Assembly (NCBI GenBank): GCA_902475535.1
Contig: CABRZR010000017.1
Coordinates: 1 to 47,958, forward strand
DNA: 47,958 bases
Direction: 5' to 3'
From: QAMH01 sp900556425
Lineage (GTDB): Bacteria > Actinomycetota > Coriobacteriia > Coriobacteriales > QAMH01
Numbering within the stretch: the first letter of the stretch is position 1; each line of letters opens with the position of its first letter. Below, piece by piece: positions 16,691 through 24,188 of the stretch. A model generated the notes under the pieces. The model made no database searches. It saw nothing but the letters and a program-made list of their open reading frames with translations, and was not told the origin of the DNA. Made by a program: the position numbers and the translations under genes.

Positions 16691-18174
16691 GCACCGCCCT
16701 TCTGCTCTTGATCGTCATGCGCCTTCGCACGCTCCTCGGCGCGGGCGGCATTATGCTCGGCCAACCAGGTGCGGAAGCGATACGGCGCGATGACATCGAA
16801 ATCACGTGACGAGGTCCAGCTGCCGAGGACGGGAATCCAGGCACTGCGCTCGTCAAGTGATGATTTGCCACGAGTAAGGATGTTCATGACGGGACGCCCG
16901 AGGCGCATGAGCGCCATGTACAGCGGACTGCTCGACCACATGGCTTGCATGGCCTTGAAGATGGGTACCTCGACCTTGTTGTTCTTGCCCTCATCGACAA
17001 TCGCGATGCGGTGATCGCGCACGAGGTCGTGTATGGGAATGCGCACAGGACAGTGCTCGGTGCAGGCACCGCAGAGGGTACAGGCAAAGGTCATCGCCTT
17101 GGCGTTGGCATCGTCGTAACCCACGAGCTCGGGCGTGAGTACGAGACCCATGGGGCCGGGGTAGATGGACCCGTAACCATGCCCGCTGATATGGCGATAC
17201 ACGGGGCAAATGTTGAGGCAGGCGCCACAGCGGATGCAGCGCATCATGGGCTCGAACTCGGTATCGAGCAGCTTGTGGCGCCCGTTATCCATGATGATGT
17301 AGTGGACCTCGGCCGGTCCGTCCAGTTCGCCCTCATGGCGCGCACCGGTATCCACGCTGAAATATGCCGTCATCTTGGAACCCACGGCGCTCTTGGGCAG
17401 CAGGGCCATGAAGATGTCGAGGGACTCGAGCGTGGGGACGATGCGATCGATGCCGACGAAGACGATCTGCACCGGTGGGAAGCTGTCGACCATGCGACCG
17501 TTGCCCTCGTTAGTGACAAGCGTGACCGAGCCGGTCTCCGCCACCGCAAAGTTGCAGCCGCGTATGCCCACTTGGGCACTCAGGAACTCGGGGCGCAGCA
17601 TCTTGCGTAGGAAGTGCGTGATGTGCTCGGGGACGTTGTCGCCATCGTATCCGCACTCCTTGCGGTAGAGCTCGGCGATATCATCGCGCGTATGATGGAG
17701 CGCAGGCACGACGATGTGCGAGGGCATGTCGCAAGCCGTTTGCAGGATGTTCTCGGCGCAATCGGTCTCGATGACCTCGACACCCGCCTCCTCGAGCACG
17801 TGATTGAGACCGATCTCCTCGGTCATCATGCTCTTGGACTTGACGGCCTTGAAGGCGCCGTGATTCTCGAAAATGTCGAGCGCCTCCCAAAGTGCCTGGT
17901 TGCCCGTCGACGCAAAGTGCACGTTCACGCCATGGTCACTCGCGTTCTGCGCGAACTGCTTCACGTAGTAGTCGAGGTTCTTGGTGACGTGATCGCGTAT
18001 GTCCATTGCCGTCGTGCGCAGGCCCTGCCAATCCGGCTCTGCCTCGACGAGCGCGGCGCGCTTTTGGTAGAAAGTCTCCTGCGCCGTCTGGATTGCCTGA
18101 TGCTTGAAGTCATCCTCGATGCACTTGGCAGCGCGCTCGCGCAGAGACGCTTCGGTGTCATATAGAATCGCCAT
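16687..18174 (-). CDS. lutB: LutB-type iron-sulfur LUD protein of lactate oxidation
   Basis: This 495-residue protein is the LutB (YkgF/LldF) component. An N-terminal LUD domain of about 300 residues contains GIRGCNFAVAETGSV. It is followed by two [4Fe-4S] ferredoxin motifs, CIRCGACLNICP and CTLCGACTEHCP, and a C-terminal tail. Together with LutA and LutC it oxidises L-lactate to pyruvate and passes electrons to a carrier. The full length matches the family. It starts 2 bp after the lutA stop and overlaps lutC, so the three are one operon. No lactate permease is adjacent. Confidence 0.93.
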   Translation of the reverse strand: MAILYDTEASLRERAAKCIEDDFKHQAIQTAQETFYQKRAALVEAEPDWQGLRTTAMDIRDHVTKNLDYYVKQFAQNASDHGVNVHFASTGNQALWEALDIFENHGAFKAVKSKSMMTEEIGLNHVLEEAGVEVIETDCAENILQTACDMPSHIVVPALHHTRDDIAELYRKECGYDGDNVPEHITHFLRKMLRPEFLSAQVGIRGCNFAVAETGSVTLVTNEGNGRMVDSFPPVQIVFVGIDRIVPTLESLDIFMALLPKSAVGSKMTAYFSVDTGARHEGELDGPAEVHYIIMDNGRHKLLDTEFEPMMRCIRCGACLNICPVYRHISGHGYGSIYPGPMGLVLTPELVGYDDANAKAMTFACTLCGACTEHCPVRIPIHDLVRDHRIAIVDEGKNNKVEVPIFKAMQAMWSSSPLYMALMRLGRPVMNILTRGKSSLDERSAWIPVLGSWTSSRDFDVIAPYRFRTWLAEHNAARAEERAKAHDDQEQKGGA

Positions 18175-18176
18175 GG

Positions 18177-18920
18177 TTACTCCCTCGCATCCAGAATCTG
18201 CGCGATATGCATGACGCGGATATCACGGTCGAGCGCTCCTTGCGTGCGCAAGCGCGCAAGCGCGCCCTTGATGTTCATGAGGCAGGGTACGTCAGCACCG
18301 CATACGACATCGGCGCCCGTCTCGATGATGGTCGCGCACTTCTCCTTGACGATCTCCGCCGAAATCTCCGGCTCCTTGAAGGAGAAGGTTCCGCCAAAGC
18401 CACAGCAGCGCTCGGCATGCACCATCTCGATGTATTCGAGCCCCTCAACGGCCTTGAGCAGCTGCAGGGGCTGTTCCTCGATGCCGAGAAATCGCGTGAC
18501 ATGGCAGCTCTTGTGATAGGTAACCTTGTGATGGAAGCTCGCGCCCACATCGGTCGTATGCAGCTGGTTGACGATGAAGTCCGTGAACTCGAACATGCGC
18601 GGCCTGATGCGCTCGAGTTTGTGCAGGTACTCCACGTCCTCGAGCACCGTGGGGTAATCATTGATGATGGCGTTCATGCACGAGCCCGTGAGCGAAACGA
18701 TCGTCTCGTATTGATCGAGGTCATACGCGTCGAGTATGTTCTTGGCGACGGGTATGGTCTCCTTGGCGTATCCCGAGTTGAGAAGCCCCTGCCCGCAGCA
18801 GACCTGCTCTTCGGGCATCTCGACCTCACAACCGAGACGCTCGAGCACGTTGACCGCGGCAATGCCGATTTCGGGATAGAACATGTCGACCATGCAACCG
18901 GGGAAAAACGCAACCTTCAT
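18177..18920 (-). CDS. lutA: LutA-type CCG-domain Fe-S protein of lactate oxidation
   Basis: This 247-residue LutA (YkgE) protein has two CCG cysteine-rich repeats: PGCMVDMFYPE with CCGQGLLNSGY, and YHKSCHVTRFLG with RCCGFGGTFS. They bind Fe-S centres in the lactate-oxidising complex. The start at 18920 has GGAGGGAG before it. It is the first gene of the lutABC operon, divergent from sstT about 180 bp away. LutR-type regulators are not seen nearby. Confidence 0.93.
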   Translation of the reverse strand: MKVAFFPGCMVDMFYPEIGIAAVNVLERLGCEVEMPEEQVCCGQGLLNSGYAKETIPVAKNILDAYDLDQYETIVSLTGSCMNAIINDYPTVLEDVEYLHKLERIRPRMFEFTDFIVNQLHTTDVGASFHHKVTYHKSCHVTRFLGIEEQPLQLLKAVEGLEYIEMVHAERCCGFGGTFSFKEPEISAEIVKEKCATIIETGADVVCGADVPCLMNIKGALARLRTQGALDRDIRVMHIAQILDARE

Positions 18921-19104
18921 GCGATTCGTACTCCCTCCAGAAATTCTCGCGGAATTTTGTCCCTCCCATTGTATTCGTTTTGAAGGAGGATTTGCGCGTA
19001 CTGCACACGCCGTAGACGCAATTGTCGTGCACGGGTATCCGCCGATGCCCTCTGATTTGCGGTATTATGCGGAAAGTTATATGTGAATTATGTTGGGAGA
19101 AATC

Positions 19105-20439
19105 ATGGAGCTCTTGAGAAAGTGGAATTCGATCAGCCTCATCTGGCGCATCGTCATAGGCCTGGTCATCGGCGCGGTCCTGGGCGTGTGCTCCCAGGCG
19201 TTCGCATGGGACCAGATCATGATCATCGACCTGCTGGGTACGCTATTCGTCAGCGCATTGAAGGCTGTCGCCCCCATCCTCGTCTTCTTCCTGGTCCTGA
19301 GCGCGCTTGCCAACGCCAAGACCGCCGGTTCCATGAAGACCGTCATCCTGCTCTACATCGTGTCGACGATTCTCTCGGCGTTCATCGCCGTGCTCGTGAG
19401 CTTTGTCTTCCCCGTCGACATCACGCTGGCCAATCCGCCCGAAGACGTCGCCGCCTCCCCCGAGGGCATCGGTGCCGTGCTTCTCACGCTCGTGACCAAC
19501 ATCTTCTCCAACCCCGTCGATGCGCTCATGAAGGGCAACTTCATCGGCATCCTGGCATGGGCGATCGTCCTCGGCATCGCGCTGCGCAGCGCCAGGCAGT
19601 CCACCAAGACCGTCTTCGAGAACATCTCCGAGGCGATCACGCGCGTTGTGCGCTGGATCATCAACCTCGCGCCATTCGGCATCCTCGGCCTCGTCTACAC
19701 GTCCGTTTCCACGAGTGGTCTCGAGATCTTCACCTCCTACGGCGCGATCATCCTCCTGCTCGTCGGTTGCATGTTGCTCATCGCCCTCGTGGTCAATCCC
19801 ATCATCGTCTTCGTCTGCATCCGCAAGAACCCCTACCCGCTCGTCCTGCGCTGCCTCAAGGACTCGGGTATCACGGCGTTCTTCACCCGTAGCTCCGCCG
19901 CCAATATCCCCGTCAACATGGAGCTGTGCCAGAACCTCGGCCTGAACAAGGACAACTACTCCGTCTCCATTCCCCTCGGCGCGACCATCAACATGGCAGG
20001 TGCGGCCGTCACCATCTCGATCATGACGATGGCGACCGTGCACTTGCTCGGCATCCAGGTCGACTTCCCCACGGCGGTCGTCTTGAGTGTCCTGTCCGCC
20101 GTTGGCGCCTGCGGCGCATCGGGTGTTGCCGGTGGTTCGCTGCTGCTCATCCCGCTTGCCTGCTCGCTGTTCGGCATCGGCCAGGACATCGCCATGCAGG
20201 TCGTCGCCGTCGGCTTCATCATCGGCGTCATCCAGGATTCCTGCGAAACCGCGCTTAACTCCTCCTCCGACGTGCTGTTCACGGCATCCGCCGAGTACAT
20301 GGCGCGCCGCAAGAAGGGCATCGAGTTCTTCCCCGGCAAGGACGCACCGCTTCCCATCGAGGAAGTCGAGGAGGACAAGCTCGACGAGGCACAGCTCGAG
20401 GGCACCGAGGACACCTGGGCCGCCAAGGAAATCGGGTAG
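19105..20439 (+). CDS. sstT: Serine/threonine:Na+ symporter SstT
   Basis: This 444-residue inner-membrane transporter of the DAACS superfamily is likely to import serine and threonine with Na+. SstT-type signatures include the N-terminal LLRKWNSISLIWRI, TRSSAANIPVNM and IPLGATINMAGAA, followed by ACGASGVAGGS. The C-terminal tail after the last helix is acidic, ending DTWAAKEIG. The start at 19105 was favoured because GGGAG is well spaced before it; an ATG five codons upstream is possible. A -10-like TATTAT is at 19063-19068. The PucR-type gene follows 17 bp after the stop with no terminator. A near-copy of its last codons occurs as a relic at 28119-28148. Confidence 0.93.
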   Translation: MELLRKWNSISLIWRIVIGLVIGAVLGVCSQAFAWDQIMIIDLLGTLFVSALKAVAPILVFFLVLSALANAKTAGSMKTVILLYIVSTILSAFIAVLVSFVFPVDITLANPPEDVAASPEGIGAVLLTLVTNIFSNPVDALMKGNFIGILAWAIVLGIALRSARQSTKTVFENISEAITRVVRWIINLAPFGILGLVYTSVSTSGLEIFTSYGAIILLLVGCMLLIALVVNPIIVFVCIRKNPYPLVLRCLKDSGITAFFTRSSAANIPVNMELCQNLGLNKDNYSVSIPLGATINMAGAAVTISIMTMATVHLLGIQVDFPTAVVLSVLSAVGACGASGVAGGSLLLIPLACSLFGIGQDIAMQVVAVGFIIGVIQDSCETALNSSSDVLFTASAEYMARRKKGIEFFPGKDAPLPIEEVEEDKLDEAQLEGTEDTWAAKEIG

Positions 20440-20456
20440 AGGGAAGCGAGCTTGCA

Positions 20457-22061
20457 ATGTCTTTCTCCGACTTGCTACTCGAAATACCCGCGAGCAAAAA
20501 CCTATTGCCTCATGTCACGCCCGCCATGGTGCAAGATGAGCTGGCTCATAAAGATCGCATCCCTGAGCTTCATTTCACGCACGATAGGCCGTTTCGCTGG
20601 TTTTGCGCCATCGACGACATCGGCCAGATCGAAAAAACAGACCTCACGCATCTCGCCAGCCAGATGCTCATGATAGTGCGGCTCGATGATGTGGAAGCAC
20701 TGGAGCAGATCCTCCCCAACGCTTCCTATATCGCCTGCATTGATGACATCGATACTGTCATGTGCATCCAGAATCTATTCGTAACCATGTACATGTGGGA
20801 GAATACCCTCGAATACATCGTCATGAAAAACGGAGCCATTGGCGAACTCCTGGACGCAAGTACTTCCATTCTGAGCAACTTCATCTTTGTTTCCGACAAC
20901 AACTTCAATGTCATTGCTCGTACTACTGAGATTGACCCACCAGATGATCTACATCGCTCCATAATCGAAAACGGTTGCCTCACCCAAGCCACCATTGCCG
21001 AGGAGCGTTTTCGCCTCCCGGAAGAGACCTTCTATACGCGCGGGGCATCAGACATCACGCCATTCGACCGCGTTTCATTCCCCATTCACATCCACCACGC
21101 ATACTTCGGGTCCATCTCGATGTCGTGCAACGAGAAATCGGATACCCCCGGCCTCCGAGATGCGTTTCTCATCCTCGCAAACCACGTGCAAATGGCTTGT
21201 GAGCGCCTATGGGCAAAGGAAACGATGCGGGAAGCGCCCTCATTCTTCTTTTTCGAAAGGTTGCTACGTGGCAATGCAGTCACCGACGAATATGTTACAG
21301 CGCAACTGGAGGAAAACGGTCTTCCCAAAAATGGCCTGTACAAGGTCGTGCTCTTCGATGTGGATCCGAGCATTGAGCCCGAAAAGGCTTATACGCTCAA
21401 CAAAATCGCATCGACCCTCAATAACGGACATGTACGATGTTTCCCCTTCGAACATGCCGTCATCGCCGTCCTGTATGGCTCTCGTATCGATGGGGAGCTA
21501 TCTCACCGCAAAACCATAGAAGAGGTAACCGAGCGCATATATGGGGGACTTGACATCGTAAGTGCAATGTCCTCAGTCTTCTCGTGTATCGAGAATTTGG
21601 CCTTCGCCTATCGGCAAACGCAAATTGCCCTCGGTTTCAGACTCTCCATTGACCGAGAGAGAAGCATCGACGGAATCACGGACCCTCGCGGCATATACAT
21701 GTTCGAGGATGCACTCCTCTACTACCTGATAGACGCCACAGAACGAGACGAAGCCTTCATGAAGTTCACTTTTAGCTCGTCTATCGTCAACATCCTCTGG
21801 GAAGAGGATGTGAATAATGGCACCGACTATCTGAAGATTCTCTGGTTCTATCTGAAGAACGAGCGCAATGCCACGAATACCGCCCAGGAGCTTCACATGC
21901 ATAGAAACACGGTGCTCTACCACATAGACAAGATTCAGCAGCGTTTCGATTTCGACATGGGCCTCAAATCGGCCCGCGACTGGATGCTTGTCTGCTTCAA
22001 ATCGCTGTTCTCGCGTCTTTCCGGCGAATCTCTCTCGACAATCTTCAGCGTAAACCGCTAG
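20457..22061 (+). CDS. PucR/CdaR-type transcriptional regulator
   Basis: This 534-residue regulator has a C-terminal PucR-type helix-turn-helix, NTAQELHMHRNTVLYHIDK, near residues 480-500. The domain order (long N-terminal sensor region, central GGDEF-like segment, terminal HTH) fits the PucR/CdaR family. The sensor region gives no recognised ligand. The ATG follows sstT by 17 bp, so it may be cotranscribed with it, but the base composition changes here: sequence line 20761-20820 counts 26 of 60 G+C against 37 of 60 in 13801-13860. That places it with the following Mo locus rather than with sstT. It is a candidate regulator of either. Confidence 0.8.
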   Translation: MSFSDLLLEIPASKNLLPHVTPAMVQDELAHKDRIPELHFTHDRPFRWFCAIDDIGQIEKTDLTHLASQMLMIVRLDDVEALEQILPNASYIACIDDIDTVMCIQNLFVTMYMWENTLEYIVMKNGAIGELLDASTSILSNFIFVSDNNFNVIARTTEIDPPDDLHRSIIENGCLTQATIAEERFRLPEETFYTRGASDITPFDRVSFPIHIHHAYFGSISMSCNEKSDTPGLRDAFLILANHVQMACERLWAKETMREAPSFFFFERLLRGNAVTDEYVTAQLEENGLPKNGLYKVVLFDVDPSIEPEKAYTLNKIASTLNNGHVRCFPFEHAVIAVLYGSRIDGELSHRKTIEEVTERIYGGLDIVSAMSSVFSCIENLAFAYRQTQIALGFRLSIDRERSIDGITDPRGIYMFEDALLYYLIDATERDEAFMKFTFSSSIVNILWEEDVNNGTDYLKILWFYLKNERNATNTAQELHMHRNTVLYHIDKIQQRFDFDMGLKSARDWMLVCFKSLFSRLSGESLSTIFSVNR

Positions 22062-22063
22062 AT

Positions 22064-22297
22064 TCACAAAGAACGGCCTGCATCCGGGTCATGCAGCTCA
22101 CCTGATTCTCCAAGTCGCGATTTACCCTTCTTGTAAACATGGGTTGGATCCATGAGCAGGCTCGCTCCGCACGCCGCGCATACATGCGAACCAGTGGCGT
22201 TTTTGAAACGGCATTCGGGGCACCGATGCACGTAGACAGCCGGAGGCGTCTCACCTCGACATCGTCCACAGTTGAAACAGTAATGGCACGATCCCAT
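22064..22297 (-). CDS. Small double zinc-ribbon protein
   Basis: This 77-residue protein has eight cysteines. CHYCFNCGRC near the N-terminus is followed by a clear zinc ribbon, CPEC with CAAC spaced 12 residues apart (RFKNATGSHV between). A ribosome site AGGGGG lies 4-8 bases before the ATG, supporting real translation. The function is unknown; similar small zinc ribbons often bind nucleic acid or protein. It lies downstream of the terminator (22322-22358) of the MFS gene on the same strand, and its stop is 2 bp from the end of convergent PucR. It is plausibly part of the Mo locus. Confidence 0.55.
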   Translation of the reverse strand: MGSCHYCFNCGRCRGETPPAVYVHRCPECRFKNATGSHVCAACGASLLMDPTHVYKKGKSRLGESGELHDPDAGRSL

Positions 22298-22321
22298 GCA
22301 TCCCCCTTCAGGATATCTCTC

Positions 22322-22358
22322 AAAAAGACAAGGAGCCCCTCCGCATAAAGGGGCTCCT
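22322..22358 (-). terminator. Rho-independent terminator after the MFS gene
   Basis: A perfect 10-bp stem (AGGAGCCCCT, 22331-22340, with 22349-22358) and an 8-base loop are followed on the minus strand by TGTCTTTTT. It lies about 20 bp past the stop of the MFS gene and would end the Mo operon transcript before the zinc-ribbon gene. Confidence 0.85.
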
Positions 22359-22378
22359 CGCTTAATGCATGATTGGTT

Positions 22379-23680
22379 CTACAGGTGGTCACCCTCGAGG
22401 ATGCCCTCGGCGTCATCCTCGGCAATTTCCCTGGCACTTGCCTGGTCATCGGCAATCTTGCCGGCAACACTTGAGCGTACGTTGGGAAAGAGGAAGAGCG
22501 AGACGATGGCCGCGACGCAGACGCAGGCGGCGCCCACGTAGATTCCCTGGTAATAGGGCAGACCATCAACCATGCCCGTAGCGGCGATGGCCAAAGGCGA
22601 AACAATATAGGATGCGATGAGGAACATACCGAAGTTCTGGAACGTCGCCTGAATTCCGCCGATGATGCCATAGTGCTCGGGCTTCACGCCGGGAAGCAGC
22701 GTTGGCAGCATCTTGGTAAAGGGCATCACACATGCCATGAGTACGGGTTGCAGGCAGAACAGAATCCAGGTATAGGGACCGTAGGGCAGGAAGAACACCA
22801 AAGCGAAACAGATGGCTGTGCCCAGCAAGCAGATAATGAAGGGTGCACGCATATTCTTGAACAGCTTGGCAAACACCACAGGCAGGACCATTGACGCAAT
22901 GCAGGCGATAACCGTGTTGATCGTGGACATATCGCCAGCAACAGGCGCCATAGCAGGATCACCCATAAGCGTCGTTACGGCGGGAACCATGTACGAGCCG
23001 TTGATATTGGTCATGCCAAATACCAGGAACGCGGTGATGCCGATGGCCCAAACACGCCAGTCCTTGAGGACTTCCTTAGCATACTGACCGACTGGTTCCG
23101 AGGACCTGTGCTCATTGGGATGCTTGCGATACACGGCGAACCAGGCAATCAGGCCTATTACAATGAGGCCAAAGCTAATCCACCAAGCTTGATGGATTTC
23201 GGGAAGGTGAGAACCGACGTAAATGGCAAGTGCCGCACCGGCCGACATGCCAGCGGTGTACACACCCATGGCAAAGGAGTTGGCCGTCCCGGGAAACCAC
23301 AGGCGCAGAAGTTTGGCAGAGTTGGCGTTGAGCGCCGCAACTCCCGTGCCCATGAAGAAGCTCGCGATAAAGAGGCCCCAGTAATCAACGACAAAGCAGC
23401 GAGCCAAGGCTCCAAGAGCCGCCACGGCAAAGGCAACGAAAAACACCTTACCCAAGCCGACACGGTCAGCGAGTACACCACCGGCGATACAGAGCAGCAC
23501 ACCCGAAAAATATGGAATGGACATGATCATGGAGAACGCCATAGGCTCGCATTGATACTCCTGCATGACCATCAGCGCGGCACCGCCGGGAATGATGAAT
23601 GAAAATTGAAGCGCTATGAGGAGAATGGTCATTCCTATGAGAATGGCCCATCTCCACGGAAGCAGCTTTTCCTCTTGCAT
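22379..23680 (-). CDS. MFS transporter (unknown substrate), Mo-locus gene
   Basis: This 433-residue major facilitator superfamily transporter has 12 predicted membrane segments. The loop 2-3 motif GVLADRVGLGK is visible, as is a cytoplasmic central loop (about residues 195-215, with KHPNEHR). It is the last gene of the minus-strand Mo unit, 124 bp after the ferredoxin gene, with a GC-rich hairpin (23762-23791) in between. AGGAGGG precedes the ATG. The pairing with a cytoplasmic molybdenum enzyme suggests substrate import or product export. The substrate cannot be named from sequence. Confidence 0.85.
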   Translation of the reverse strand: MQEEKLLPWRWAILIGMTILLIALQFSFIIPGGAALMVMQEYQCEPMAFSMIMSIPYFSGVLLCIAGGVLADRVGLGKVFFVAFAVAALGALARCFVVDYWGLFIASFFMGTGVAALNANSAKLLRLWFPGTANSFAMGVYTAGMSAGAALAIYVGSHLPEIHQAWWISFGLIVIGLIAWFAVYRKHPNEHRSSEPVGQYAKEVLKDWRVWAIGITAFLVFGMTNINGSYMVPAVTTLMGDPAMAPVAGDMSTINTVIACIASMVLPVVFAKLFKNMRAPFIICLLGTAICFALVFFLPYGPYTWILFCLQPVLMACVMPFTKMLPTLLPGVKPEHYGIIGGIQATFQNFGMFLIASYIVSPLAIAATGMVDGLPYYQGIYVGAACVCVAAIVSLFLFPNVRSSVAGKIADDQASAREIAEDDAEGILEGDHL

Positions 23681-23761
23681 GTTCCCTCCTTGTTTGCGAG
23701 CTCATGCTCGCCATAAGTCAAAAGCCGACCTTGAAGCCAGCACGAACGAACGTTTTGTATT

Positions 23762-23791
23762 CCCGGGGGTGCCCGTCTGGACACCCCCGGG
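23762..23791. other. GC-rich hairpin between ferredoxin and MFS genes
   Basis: A perfect 10-bp stem (CCCGGGGGTG, 23762-23771, with 23782-23791) encloses a 10-base loop. No T-tract follows on either strand, so it is not a standard terminator. Inside the Mo operon it may stabilise the upstream message or reduce expression of the downstream transporter. Confidence 0.6.
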
Positions 23792-23804
23792 CTCTCGATC
23801 TTCC

Positions 23805-24158
23805 CTAGCGCGGGAAAATAACCATCTGAGACTTCATTTCAGCCTCAGCCTTCTTGGCCTTGGCCGCGAGTTCCTCGACAGGACCGTAAACCATCACGCC
23901 TGCCTGGCAGTGATGCACGCAAGTCGGAAGTTTGCCAACGGCCGTGCGTGCCGCGCACAAGTCACATAGATGGGTAGGGACGGGAATGTTATTGAACTCC
24001 CACTTCCCGTCCGACGTCTCGAACGGGCCCATGGTGACGAGCCTGATGCCAAAGTCGCCCTTGGGCATGTCATGCTCCTTCTTGCAGGCTACCTCACAGG
24101 CATGGCAGCCCGAGCAGTACTCGTAATCGATCATCAGACCATATTCGCCTCTGGTCAT
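23805..24158 (-). CDS. Two-cluster ferredoxin subunit of a molybdenum oxidoreductase
   Basis: This 117-residue protein has two sets of cysteine motifs. The first is CSGCHACEVAC (C15, C18, C21, C25); the second is CDLC with TCVHHC (C65, C68, C80, C84). That gives two [4Fe-4S] clusters, fewer than the four in DmsB-type subunits, and resembles a truncated DmsB/PhsB electron-transfer subunit. No membrane anchor or signal is present. It lies 30 bp downstream of the Mo catalytic gene. It would pass electrons to it from a cytoplasmic donor such as ferredoxin or NAD(P)H-linked protein. No membrane subunit (NrfD-type) is encoded nearby. Confidence 0.88.
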   Translation of the reverse strand: MTRGEYGLMIDYEYCSGCHACEVACKKEHDMPKGDFGIRLVTMGPFETSDGKWEFNNIPVPTHLCDLCAARTAVGKLPTCVHHCQAGVMVYGPVEELAAKAKKAEAEMKSQMVIFPR

Positions 24159-24188
24159 TGCTTGTTCCTTTCTCCTTGTGGCTACCAG

